Part shown: in pieces, positions 29,098 through 37,374 of the stretch
Position numbering within the stretch: position 1 is the stretch's first letter
Layout: each line of letters begins with the position of its first letter
From: JANNYA01 sp031422315
GTDB lineage: Bacteria > Pseudomonadota > Gammaproteobacteria > Xanthomonadales > SZUA-5
Assembly: GCA_031422315.1 (NCBI GenBank)
Contig: JANOQN010000028.1
Location: 1 to 64,000, forward strand
Direction: 5' to 3'
DNA: 64,000 nt
Notes under the pieces: generated by a model
Seen by the model: the letters and a program-made list of their open reading frames with translations, nothing else
Told to the model about the DNA's origin: nothing
Database searches by the model: none
Translations under genes and position numbers: made by a program

Positions 29098-30624
29098 CTA
29101 AAAATCAAACTTGATCCCCTGCGCCAGTGGTAAATCGCTGCCGTAGTTGATCGTGTTGGTTTGCCGACGCATGTACGCCTGCCAGCTGGTGGAGCCGGAT
29201 TCTCGGCCGCCGCCGGTTTCTTTCTCACCGCCGAACGCGCCGCCAATTTCCGCGCCCGAAGTGCCGATATTGACGTTGGCAATGCCGCAATCGGAGCCCC
29301 AAGCAGTCAAAAATTGCTCAGCTTCGCGCAGATTGTTGGTGAAAATCGCGCTTGATAGGCCCTGCGGCACGTCGTTTTGCATGGCGATGGCTTCATCTAA
29401 GCTCGAGTACTCAAGCACATATAAAATTGGTGCGAAGGTTTCGTGCTTGACCACTGCGGTTTGCGCGGGCATGCGGAAAATCGTGGGCTGCACATAGGCA
29501 CCAGCTCTGGCAATTCGGCCGCCGCCGCACAGTAACTCGCCGCCCTGCGCTTTCGCCGATGCCACTGCCGCATCAAAACGCTGCGCGGAAGATTCATCCA
29601 CTAGCGGCCCGAGCAGCGTGGTTTTTTCGAGTGGATCACCAACGCGCTTTTCAATTTGGCTGTAGGCGGCCACCAATAAGCCGCACAGCTCAGCTGCGAT
29701 GGACTTATGCACAATAATGCGGCGGGTGCTGGTGCAGCGCTGACCGGCTGTGCCGATCGCGCCAAATGCAATCGCGGGCACGGCGAGCTTTAGATCGGCT
29801 TGATCGCTGACAATAATCGCGTTGTTGCCGCCCAATTCCAGCAGGCTGCGGCCCATGCGCGCGGCGACGCGTTCGCCGACTTGCCGGCCGATTTGCGTGG
29901 AGCCAGTAAAGCTCATCAACGCGATGCGCTTGTCGTCGACAAACTGCTGCGCGAGTGCATTGGTGCCATCATTAAACAGATAGAAAATTTCCGGAAAGCC
30001 GGCATTTTTCAGCGCTTCATTGCAGATTTTTTGCACCGCAACCGAGCAAAACGGGGTCTTCGGGCTTGGCTTCCAGATTGTAATGTTGCCGCAAATCGCC
30101 GCTAGAAAAGCGTTCCAGGCCCACACCGCTACCGGGAAGTTGAACGCCGAAATTACTCCGACTAAACCGAGCGGATGCCACTGCTCATACATGCGGTGCG
30201 CTGGGCGCTCACTGTGCATGGTAAAGCCGTACAGCATGCGGCTTTGGCCGACCGCGAATTCGGCAATGTCGATCATTTCCTGAACTTCGCCATCGCCCTC
30301 GGGCTTAATTTTGCCCATTTCCAGGCTGACCAAACTGCCCAGCGCGTCTTTGTGTTTGCGCAGCGCTTCCCCGCACAATCGTATTGCCTCACCTCGCTTG
30401 GGCGCGGGAATTAAGCGCCACGCTTTGAAAGCCGCTTGCGCGCTCGTCACAATCAATTCGTACTCGGTTTCGGTGGCAGAGCTGACTTGCCCTAACACTG
30501 CGCCGCTAGCTGGAATATGGCTGTCGAACAGACCAAAATGCGCCGGTGCCCATTCGCCATTGCCTAAATAGGTGCCGGATTCTTTAGCGCTTAAGCCGAG
30601 TGCCGATAAAGTTGCGTGCGTCAT
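29098..30624 (-). CDS. amaB: Aldehyde dehydrogenase, probable L-aminoadipate-semialdehyde dehydrogenase
   Basis: 508 residues, full length for the ALDH7 family (antiquitin/AmaB), which oxidises alpha-aminoadipate semialdehyde (in equilibrium with piperideine-6-carboxylate) in lysine catabolism using NAD+. The catalytic Cys is in GTAGQRCTSTRR, about residue 298; the Glu is in LLELGGNNAIIV; the cofactor motif is FTGSTQIGRQVGE. The C-terminus (LPLAQGIKFDF) is typical of AmaB-like members. The gene stands alone on the minus strand with no other lysine genes beside it, so the substrate is inferred from the family. Start at 30,624 fits the family N-terminus. Confidence 0.8.
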   Translation of the reverse strand: MTHATLSALGLSAKESGTYLGNGEWAPAHFGLFDSHIPASGAVLGQVSSATETEYELIVTSAQAAFKAWRLIPAPKRGEAIRLCGEALRKHKDALGSLVSLEMGKIKPEGDGEVQEMIDIAEFAVGQSRMLYGFTMHSERPAHRMYEQWHPLGLVGVISAFNFPVAVWAWNAFLAAICGNITIWKPSPKTPFCSVAVQKICNEALKNAGFPEIFYLFNDGTNALAQQFVDDKRIALMSFTGSTQIGRQVGERVAARMGRSLLELGGNNAIIVSDQADLKLAVPAIAFGAIGTAGQRCTSTRRIIVHKSIAAELCGLLVAAYSQIEKRVGDPLEKTTLLGPLVDESSAQRFDAAVASAKAQGGELLCGGGRIARAGAYVQPTIFRMPAQTAVVKHETFAPILYVLEYSSLDEAIAMQNDVPQGLSSAIFTNNLREAEQFLTAWGSDCGIANVNIGTSGAEIGGAFGGEKETGGGRESGSTSWQAYMRRQTNTINYGSDLPLAQGIKFDF

Positions 30625-30743
30625 ATTGGGAATTCCAAGTCAAAAGGAGCCGGAGTTTAGCCGCAAGCGAACCGGCGGGCCTGACACAATGCTAAATCGC
30701 TGAATTGGGCTACTATCGGGTTTGTTAATGCCACGCGACACGC

Positions 30744-31199
30744 ATGCCCTACCAACTGCCTGAACCCGCTCCCAGCCTACTAACAAGCTGGTTGCAGCGC
30801 GGGAAAAATTTGCTAACCACAATTTGGCAAAGCGCATCGCCCGCCATCACAGAAGCACTTACGCCGCCTGAAATCGACAAGCAGCCCGAACGGCTTTATG
30901 CCGTTGCCGCAGCCTTGTTTATCCTGCACGGCTTTTGGGTCGGTTTTGTTGGGCTGCATATCTTGTTGTTAATCGCATGCACCGCGATGGCGATTTTTCT
31001 ACACAGCAAACATACCTGGGCGCACTACGCCAGTATTAGCCTTTGCGGCGTTGCGGTGATAGCTGTGCCGCTTGGCAATGCGGCGTTTAGGATATATGGC
31101 GGCAAAGCCGTACCCGGAGAATGGGTTTATACGCTGGCAATTTTTGCGCTAGCAGCAGCGGCGATGTGTAGTGTTTTGTGTTTGTGGTTTAGAAGGTAA
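30744..31199 (+). CDS. Small membrane protein of unknown function
   Basis: 151 residues with a soluble N-terminus of about 50 residues and three to four predicted membrane segments (AAALFILHGFWVGFVGLHIL; LIACTAMAIFLH; SISLCGVAVIAVPLG; VYTLAIFALAAAAMCSVLCL). I recognise no family. It is first in a tight plus-strand run: the 48-residue ORF starts 10 bases after its stop. Confidence 0.6.
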   Translation: MPYQLPEPAPSLLTSWLQRGKNLLTTIWQSASPAITEALTPPEIDKQPERLYAVAAALFILHGFWVGFVGLHILLLIACTAMAIFLHSKHTWAHYASISLCGVAVIAVPLGNAAFRIYGGKAVPGEWVYTLAIFALAAAAMCSVLCLWFRR

Positions 31200-31208
31200 G
31201 GAGGTTTA

Positions 31209-31355
31209 ATGACAAATGAATTACCTATTTTGCCCAAAGCCGGAAAATCAACCGTCTTAGGACTGGGTTTTTGGATGCTTGATAGAGTTTTTCGTCTGTT
31301 TTCGGCTACCTTAGAGAACCGGACTAACTTCAACCAACCACAACCACCAAACTGA
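31209..31355 (+). CDS. 48-residue ORF behind a perfect Shine-Dalgarno
   Basis: The ATG at 31,209 is preceded by TAAGGAGGTTTA, an ideal ribosome-binding site, and this site overlaps the stop of the upstream gene. The product (MTNELPILPKAGKST..., with LGLGFWMLDRVFRLF in the middle) has an amphipathic or weakly hydrophobic centre and a Pro/Gln-rich tail. It stops at 31,355, seven bases before the next lipoprotein gene. Position between two co-directional genes and the ribosome site support translation; function is unknown. An alternative is that it only serves as a leader for coupling. Confidence 0.55.
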   Translation: MTNELPILPKAGKSTVLGLGFWMLDRVFRLFSATLENRTNFNQPQPPN

Positions 31356-31362
31356 GAAAATA

Positions 31363-31950
31363 ATGAAAAATATAGCACTGCTACGTATCTCGTTCGTATT
31401 CGCAATCCTATCGCTACTTACCGCCTGCGGTACAACCTCAAACATGAAGCAGGCGAAAGGAGCCCCAAGCTCGCTGAGCGATTATTCCGTAGTCTATGTT
31501 GCTGATTTTACTAACAAAACTGATTCAAAAATCCGTGATGCCGGTAAACTAGAAATCTATCAGCAGATGGTCAACGCTGCAGGTATCGAGTTCGCCAACA
31601 TGATTGGCACCAATATCGAAAAAACGAAAAGCGCGCCCGCAGTGTTACGCGCAGCACCAACAGGGAGCGACGCTAAAGTACTTCGGGTTGAAGGTGAAAT
31701 TACGCTGTTCAAGCGTGGCAACGCGTTCGCGAAAATGATGCTGCCGTTCGCAGGGTCAACTAAATTTAATGCCAACGTTCGATTTGTAGATCACCTTACG
31801 GGTGAACTCGTTGGCGAAATTCTGGTAGACAAAAACAGTAGTCCGCTTGGCGGTGGTATAGCCGCGACTCAAACTACCAACTCATTCATGAAAGGCGCTG
31901 CAGATAAAATTGCCGAGCAGTTAGAAATCGCGCGAAATCCGAAGCAATAG
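31363..31950 (+). CDS. DUF4410-type lipoprotein
   Basis: 195 residues. The lipoprotein signal ends in LLTACG (Cys at about residue 22), followed by Gly-Thr-Thr, which favours outer-membrane sorting. The body (YSVVYVADFTNKT, LRVEGEITLFKRGN, NANVRFVDHLTGELVGEI, LGGGIAATQTTNSFMKGAA) fits DUF4410, whose role is not known. It is followed after one base by a second lipoprotein gene, so the two may work together at the envelope. Confidence 0.7.
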   Translation: MKNIALLRISFVFAILSLLTACGTTSNMKQAKGAPSSLSDYSVVYVADFTNKTDSKIRDAGKLEIYQQMVNAAGIEFANMIGTNIEKTKSAPAVLRAAPTGSDAKVLRVEGEITLFKRGNAFAKMMLPFAGSTKFNANVRFVDHLTGELVGEILVDKNSSPLGGGIAATQTTNSFMKGAADKIAEQLEIARNPKQ

Positions 31951-31951
31951 T

Positions 31952-32602
31952 ATGAAATCATTTCAAAGATCGTTTTTTCTAGTTGGGTTTTTAGTTCTAT
32001 TGGCAGCCTGCGCTACCGTTTATGAGAAACAAAATTTTTCGGAATATCAAGCGCGACATAAAATACTTGCGATATTGCCGCCTAGCGTTTCTATCAACGC
32101 CGAATCTTTTAAGCCAGGAACTTCAAGCGAGGTGATTCGCGCGCAAGAAAACGAAGAATCAGGCATATTCCACCGCCAGCTCTATGCGCAATTCTTAAAG
32201 CAATTCGGCAAGGATAAGTACACCATCGAGTTTCAGGATATTGATCAAACCACTGCGCTTTTGGAAAAGTCTGGGCTCAGTGCACTTGATCTGCGAACCA
32301 AAACGCGCGGGGAGATAGCGCAGCTTTTGGGCGTTGACGCAACGATCAGCACACGCGTGTATCGCGATAAACCCATGTCAACTGGAACCGCGATATTGAG
32401 CGTTTTATTGGTTGGCGCGGCGGTAACCAACGAAGTTCAAATAAATGTTGGTATTCACGATGGTAAGGATAGCCGGTTGATTTGGAATTACGATCATTTA
32501 GTCAGTGGCGGCTTAATCAGCAGCGCTGAAGGAATGGCCAAATCGCTGATGGGAAGTATCGCTAAAAAATTCCCATACAAACCTGCCAAGTCAAAAAAGT
32601 AA
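31952..32602 (+). CDS. Second envelope lipoprotein
   Basis: 216 residues with a lipobox at LLAACA. RHKILAILPPSVSINA and the alternating strands and helices resemble the LpoB/GNA1162-like lipoprotein fold, but the match is weak. LSVLLVGAAVTNEV is a hydrophobic stretch near residue 150. The start is one base after the preceding stop, indicating one transcript. Likely periplasm-facing and outer-membrane anchored. Confidence 0.6.
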   Translation: MKSFQRSFFLVGFLVLLAACATVYEKQNFSEYQARHKILAILPPSVSINAESFKPGTSSEVIRAQENEESGIFHRQLYAQFLKQFGKDKYTIEFQDIDQTTALLEKSGLSALDLRTKTRGEIAQLLGVDATISTRVYRDKPMSTGTAILSVLLVGAAVTNEVQINVGIHDGKDSRLIWNYDHLVSGGLISSAEGMAKSLMGSIAKKFPYKPAKSKK

Positions 32603-32619
32603 TATCCGTCTCAGTTTAA

Positions 32620-32650
32620 ACCGGCGCTGCGTTTAAACCGCAGTGTCGGT
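32620..32650. terminator. Hairpin between convergent genes
   Basis: ACCGGCGCTGCG pairs with CGCAGTGTCGGT over 12 base pairs if two G-U pairs are allowed, with a 7-base loop (TTTAAAC). It lies between the plus-strand lipoprotein pair and the minus-strand gene at 32,671. There is no following T-run, so a simple intrinsic terminator is doubtful. Confidence 0.4.
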
Positions 32651-32670
32651 CCTAAATATCGGGCGATTCG

Positions 32671-32982
32671 TTAATTCGTCTCAATATCAAACTGTGTACG
32701 TTGTACGTTCACCACACCCGCGTCAAGTGATGCCACGCAAACCACCGCCATTTTGCGCTCTTCACTGGTGCCCGCGCCATAAATTGCGATCGCTTTGAGT
32801 TCAACATTGCCATCTGGAAGCTTAGTCAAACCAGCCAGTAAATCCTCGGCCTTTAGCGTCAACTTAGTCGCGTCTTTGGCCATTAATTCGGTCAAACACG
32901 CATCGGCAAATTGCTGATTTTCATTTGCACATGCACTTATAAACAAAACTGTAGCAAGCGTGATAAATCGTAAAGCAGTCAT
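32671..32982 (-). CDS. Small probable lipoprotein
   Basis: 103 residues with hydrophobic N-terminus and a lipobox-like FISACA, followed by ANENQQFADACL; two further cysteines could pair in the periplasm. Family not recognised. It is a single gene, convergent with the lipoprotein pair and transcribed in the same direction as the glutaredoxin fusion. Confidence 0.55.
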   Translation of the reverse strand: MTALRFITLATVLFISACANENQQFADACLTELMAKDATKLTLKAEDLLAGLTKLPDGNVELKAIAIYGAGTSEERKMAVVCVASLDAGVVNVQRTQFDIETN

Positions 32983-33151
32983 AATATTAGTCCAATTGAA
33001 AGCGGCAGCAAGCTTCTGAACTGAGCGCGTATGAAATCATCGCACGGTTACAAGAATGATAGGTGCCATTATTTAGAAATCTGCTCAAAAAACCACCCAA
33101 AAATATAGAGTTGCTCATTAACTTCAAGCGCCGCTAAAAACCAAATTGCAA

Positions 33152-34114
33152 TCAATAACGCGTGACACCGCTATCAATCTCCCGAGCGTAGGCGTCTATT
33201 CCGCCTTCGACGTTGAAAAGCTGAGTAAACCCTAGCCCGCGAAAATGATCCGCGGCTTGCCGTGAGGAATTGCCAAAATGACATAAAAAAGCCATCGGCG
33301 TGGATTTATCGAGGGCTTCTAAACTGCTTAGGGTGGCGTTATCCAAAACACGATGCGCGAGCGGCATTGGCGCACGGAGTCGATCATGCTCAGGCCTCAC
33401 GTCTATCAGCAGCGTACCTGCATGCAATGCCGCCGTCAGTTCGGTAACGCTCATAGTTTGAATAGCGCGCGGTGCTCGGGGGAGTTTTATGCTTAAGCCG
33501 GCACCTTGCAGCGATTCCACCCAATCAACATGCATACCCTGTGCGGCTTGAGCAGTAGCGACGTCCATCAAAATATCAATGCCCGCAGCGTGCGCCTTGA
33601 TCTCGTGGCCCTCTGCCGGCGCCAGTTGAAAATGCGCCTGCCAGCGTCGATCAATCCGAAGATGCAAAACTACGCCGGGTTCATCGGCCATGCCCGCACG
33701 GATTGCAGATGCAGCGGCGTCACTGATGCTAATGCTGGGCGCGCTGCGATCTGGCGCCGGCGCGCCTAAAAGCTGATGCAGCTCACCGGTGTTAAAAAGC
33801 TGCGTAATGATATCGCTACCGCCGACCAGCTCACCTTTAATATACAGCTGTGGGATGGTCGGCCAATTGCCATAAAGCTTGATGCCGTGGCGAATTTCTT
33901 CGTCAAGCAATACATCAAAGCCCATGAAGTTCGGCGCCAACTCGTTCAAAACGTCAGTCGCTTTTGAAGAAAATCCACAGCGCGGTTGGTCTTTGCCGCC
34001 TTTCATAAACAGAACCACTGGATTTTCAGCCAGCAATTTTGCAATTCGAGCATGTACAGCTGGGCTAATTGGGGCGCTTTGGGCTTGCTGGGTATTCGGT
34101 TGAAGGTGTGACAT
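33152..34114 (-). CDS. Monothiol glutaredoxin / A-type-like / rhodanese fusion
   Basis: I place the start at 34,114 (320 residues, MSHLQPN), where family similarity begins. The frame continues to 34,252 with a hydrophobic stretch, but that would overlap the divergent OmpA-like gene. Domain order: Grx4-type monothiol glutaredoxin with CGFS (VLFMKGG, WPTIPQLYIKGELVGGSDI), which in this family binds and passes on [2Fe-2S] clusters; a central region like A-type (HesB/IscA) carriers, in which I see no cysteines; and a rhodanese domain with active-site Cys in CHFGNSS. It probably serves iron-sulfur cluster or sulfur transfer in the cytoplasm. Confidence 0.8.
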   Translation of the reverse strand: MSHLQPNTQQAQSAPISPAVHARIAKLLAENPVVLFMKGGKDQPRCGFSSKATDVLNELAPNFMGFDVLLDEEIRHGIKLYGNWPTIPQLYIKGELVGGSDIITQLFNTGELHQLLGAPAPDRSAPSISISDAAASAIRAGMADEPGVVLHLRIDRRWQAHFQLAPAEGHEIKAHAAGIDILMDVATAQAAQGMHVDWVESLQGAGLSIKLPRAPRAIQTMSVTELTAALHAGTLLIDVRPEHDRLRAPMPLAHRVLDNATLSSLEALDKSTPMAFLCHFGNSSRQAADHFRGLGFTQLFNVEGGIDAYAREIDSGVTRY

Positions 34115-34266
34115 CGCACTCAAAACAAAACAAATCAAGCTTATAATGATCGCATTGATTGATATGACTCGCCAGCGCATTTTAAAAACGGCACAATCCG
34201 AAGTATTGCATTCATGCGCACAGTCGCATTTCATTTTTGACTTTTTTGACACCTCTGGACGCCTTT

Positions 34267-36642
34267 ATGACAAATATTCGACCTCATCTACTCACCGCTG
34301 CAATTTTGTACGCGCTTTCCCAAGTGGCTGCTGCGCAAAGCACCACTCAAAGCACCGACCAAGCTGCCGCAGCGGCTGCCGCTGCATCAACAGATGTGGG
34401 CGCTCGGCAAACTGCGATTACGCCGTCAGGCTCGATTCCGCTGACCTACGTTGGCAGCAATGCGCGCATTGGTGTGTCAGTCAATGATGATGGCGATCTA
34501 GCCGGCGAAGCGCTCGGCATTTTGCGCTACACCGGTATTTCATCGATTTTGGCTGAAGGTTGGCTCGGTCAAGGCGGCGCAGGCGGTTTGATGTTTGGCT
34601 ACAACTGGCTGTGGGGCGCACAAAGCCCACTGGATGCCATTGAGCGGCCAGAAAATTTTGTAGTTGCTAAAGCGTTCGTCGCGATTGATCGCAATAGTGA
34701 GCGGGATCGCAAGTTGACCATCGGCGTAGGCGCAGAAAAAGAAGATTTGTTCGGATCACTCTACTTGAGCAAAGGCCAAACTGATGAGCGTTTTGTAAGC
34801 CAGCGCCGCACCAGCGTCACTGAGCGCATCACCGGCACTGATGCAGGTCGGCCGTTCCAGCAAGATCGCACCACCACGTCAATTTTCGACTCCTTCGAGC
34901 AGGCTTTCGATTACGGCACTGGCTTTCGTTTGGGCAAATACTTTGACAATCAGCTGCTGCGCCTGCGCGGTGGTTTGGACTATGGCCACGGTGATTTTGA
35001 TTCCAGCCAGACTACAATCAGCGCGGGCATCGACAAACTTTTTTCCAATACCGGTCACTCCATTTCGCTGGATGTTGCGGCGCTCAGTCTAGACGGCCAG
35101 TTCGTGCAAGACGACAACGACACCAGAGCCAGCTTGACCTATCGCTACAATTTTGGCGATAGCTATCGGCCTGCCGCGTGGGAATATGACCGCGCGAATC
35201 CGCAAATTGAAACGCCTGCCGCAAAATCGGTTGAAATGCAGCAAGTTGCGATACAAAACGAAGTCAAGCTTGATTCTGACGCATTTTTTGATTTCGACAA
35301 AAGCGCAGTGCGCGATGAAACCAAAGTTGAACTTGACCGCATTATTGGCCTGATCAAAGGTGGCAAATTGGCCTCCTCGGTCACTATTATCGGCCACACC
35401 TGCTCGATTGGTACGGATCAGTACAACGCCGGGCTATCTAAACGCCGCGCGCAATCGGTTGCCGACTACCTGACCGCCAATGGCGTCACCACCGATTTAG
35501 TCATTGATGGCAAAGGCGAATCTGAGCCGCAATTCCCGAATGACAGCCGTGAAAACCGCAAGAAAAATCGCCGCGTGGATATCAACTTCATCACGATCGA
35601 AGAAAAGCTAGAGAACAAAGAAGTCGCCATGCCAGATGGCCCGGTGACATATAAAAAATCCCAGATTGACGTGCCGCCAGGTTGGATTGAACGCGCACTG
35701 CGCAACCCTGCCGAACATCGCCGTGAAGTCGATACCTATCGCTATGAAACCAAGCGCGATGAAATCGCGTTAGGCGCGCGCACCTTTATCAACCGCGCAC
35801 CGACAGCGGTCAATGATGCGATTACCGTGCGCCGCAATGCGCCCGGCACGCTGATTGCTGTGTTGGCGAACGATACCGACTTAGATAGCGACACATTGAC
35901 AGTCGCCTCAGTGACGCAACCAGCCAACGGCACCGCCACCACCTCCGGCAGCGCAGGCGCAATCTACACGCCGCGCACCGGATTTGCTGGCACTGACACG
36001 TTCACCTACACGCTGAGCGATGGTAAAGGCGGCAGCGCCACAGCAACCGTTACGGTAACGGTACTCGCAGATGCTGCACCTCGCGCAGTTGACGACACCG
36101 CCACCGTGCAAGCTGGCAATAGCGTAACTATTGCTGTGTTAGCGAACGATACCGATCCAGAAAATGGCGTGCTGCGCATTACTAATGTAGGCGCGCCCGC
36201 GCGCGGCACAGCGGTCATTCTAGGCGGTAGCATTGTTTATACCGCGCCAGTTGGTACCGCGGCTGGCCCAGTCACGTTCCGCTACACGATTACCGACGAT
36301 GCGGGCAACACTGCAGAAGCCACCGTTACCGTCACGATAACCACCGGACCAGTTGCCGGGGCCAATCGCGCACCAGTTGCGAACTTTGACTTCGTGCGCA
36401 CGATATTGACCGCGCCGATCACGATTGACGTGTTAGCAAATGACACCGATCCCGATGGCGATCGCTTAAGCATCATGAGCGTAACCCAGGGCCAGCGCGG
36501 CACCGTGACCATCGTTAATGGCCGCGTGGTTTACGTCGCGCGCGAAGGCTACGTCGGCCCGGATCAGTTCACCTACACCATCAGCGATGGCAAAGGCGGC
36601 ATGGCCACCGCGATTGTGTATATCGACGTGCGTGATTGCTAG
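34267..36642 (+). CDS. OmpA-domain envelope protein with C-terminal Ig-like repeats
   Basis: 791 residues from ATG 34,267, chosen because a signal peptide (HLLTAAILYALSQVAAAQ) starts there; an in-frame ATG at 34,237 precedes it. A poly-Ala/Gln/Thr linker is followed by a beta-rich region of about 300 residues (GISSILAEGWLGQGGAGG) that looks like a surface barrel or autotransporter-type repeat. An OmpA C-terminal peptidoglycan-binding domain follows (FFDFDKSAVRDETK, LSKRRAQSVADYL, NRKKNRRVDI), and then three cadherin/Ig-like repeats (VLANDTDLDSDTL, VLANDTDPENG, VLANDTDPDGD), each followed by F-TYT-SDGKGG-like strands. The OmpA domain is internal rather than terminal. Confidence 0.85.
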   Translation: MTNIRPHLLTAAILYALSQVAAAQSTTQSTDQAAAAAAAASTDVGARQTAITPSGSIPLTYVGSNARIGVSVNDDGDLAGEALGILRYTGISSILAEGWLGQGGAGGLMFGYNWLWGAQSPLDAIERPENFVVAKAFVAIDRNSERDRKLTIGVGAEKEDLFGSLYLSKGQTDERFVSQRRTSVTERITGTDAGRPFQQDRTTTSIFDSFEQAFDYGTGFRLGKYFDNQLLRLRGGLDYGHGDFDSSQTTISAGIDKLFSNTGHSISLDVAALSLDGQFVQDDNDTRASLTYRYNFGDSYRPAAWEYDRANPQIETPAAKSVEMQQVAIQNEVKLDSDAFFDFDKSAVRDETKVELDRIIGLIKGGKLASSVTIIGHTCSIGTDQYNAGLSKRRAQSVADYLTANGVTTDLVIDGKGESEPQFPNDSRENRKKNRRVDINFITIEEKLENKEVAMPDGPVTYKKSQIDVPPGWIERALRNPAEHRREVDTYRYETKRDEIALGARTFINRAPTAVNDAITVRRNAPGTLIAVLANDTDLDSDTLTVASVTQPANGTATTSGSAGAIYTPRTGFAGTDTFTYTLSDGKGGSATATVTVTVLADAAPRAVDDTATVQAGNSVTIAVLANDTDPENGVLRITNVGAPARGTAVILGGSIVYTAPVGTAAGPVTFRYTITDDAGNTAEATVTVTITTGPVAGANRAPVANFDFVRTILTAPITIDVLANDTDPDGDRLSIMSVTQGQRGTVTIVNGRVVYVAREGYVGPDQFTYTISDGKGGMATAIVYIDVRDC

Positions 36643-36672
36643 TTCGAAGCTCTCCAAGTAAAAAATGAAAAC

Positions 36673-36703
36673 AAAAAAGGCGTACGCAAGTGCGCCTTTT
36701 TTG
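36673..36703 (+). terminator. Intrinsic terminator of the OmpA-like gene
   Basis: GGCGTAC, a GCAA tetraloop and GTGCGCC form a 7-bp stem (one G-U pair) flanked by a run of A on one side and T on the other. It lies 30 bases after the OmpA-like stop and is the clearest terminator in the window. Confidence 0.9.
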
Positions 36704-36727
36704 TGAGCAAGCTAAACTCGCCGAGCC

Positions 36728-37288
36728 ATGCAAATTTCCACCGCCTCTATAAATGCGCTACTCCCGCAAACCCAATGCACTCGCTGTGGTTTTCAGGGCT
36801 GCATGCCCTACGCACAGGCTATTACGAACGGCGCTCCAATCAATCAATGCCCGCCGGGCGGGCAAGCGCTGATTGCAGGGCTTGCCGCACTTTTGGGGCA
36901 AGCAGAACTACCATTAAACCCAGAGCACGGCATAGAAGCGCCGCGCCGATTGGCTCTAATTGATGAATCCGAGTGCATCGGCTGTACCAAATGCATCCAA
37001 GTTTGCCCAACTGATGCGATTGTCGGGGCTAGCAAGCTGATGCACACCGTGATACACGCCGAGTGCGTCAGCTGTGATCTATGCGTGCCAGCTTGCCCGG
37101 TAGATTGCATATCGATGCAGCCCGATTATTTAGGCAATGACGCGCAACCACGTGGCCAATTTACTGCCGAAGAATCAAACTCAGCGCGCTCGCGCTACGA
37201 AGCGCGTAACAGCCGATTAGCGCGCCAATCCGCTGAAAAATCAGCCACCCAAGCGGCAAAGTTGGCGCAGCTTCGGGCAAAGCTTTAG
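36728..37288 (+). CDS. Soluble RnfB-like iron-sulfur protein
   Basis: 186 residues. The N-terminal domain has the RnfB four-cysteine 4Fe-4S cluster (CTRCGFQGC, then NQCPPGG), followed by two ferredoxin-type clusters (CIGCTKCIQVCPTD and CVSCDLCVPACPVD). The usual N-terminal membrane anchor of RnfB is absent; the start is at the MQISTASINALLPQTQC residues. No other rnf genes are nearby, so it probably acts as a stand-alone ferredoxin-like electron carrier. The C-terminal 50 residues are Ala/Arg-rich and helical. It has its own start right after a terminator. Confidence 0.8.
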   Translation: MQISTASINALLPQTQCTRCGFQGCMPYAQAITNGAPINQCPPGGQALIAGLAALLGQAELPLNPEHGIEAPRRLALIDESECIGCTKCIQVCPTDAIVGASKLMHTVIHAECVSCDLCVPACPVDCISMQPDYLGNDAQPRGQFTAEESNSARSRYEARNSRLARQSAEKSATQAAKLAQLRAKL

Positions 37289-37374
37289 GAAGTTAATCGG
37301 CGTCGACACACCTCTACAAGTTCGCCCCTAGATGACCGTTTTCCGAATCGTCAAAGCCTATTTGGCGCGGTTTC

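Noticed and set aside
28903..29133. 76-residue plus-strand ORF
   Set aside because: It runs through the 32-base palindrome and the antisense end of amaB, and the protein looks unconstrained.
34115..34252. N-terminal membrane anchor of the glutaredoxin fusion
   Set aside because: The extension is hydrophobic but would overlap the divergent OmpA-like gene; family similarity starts after MSHLQPN.
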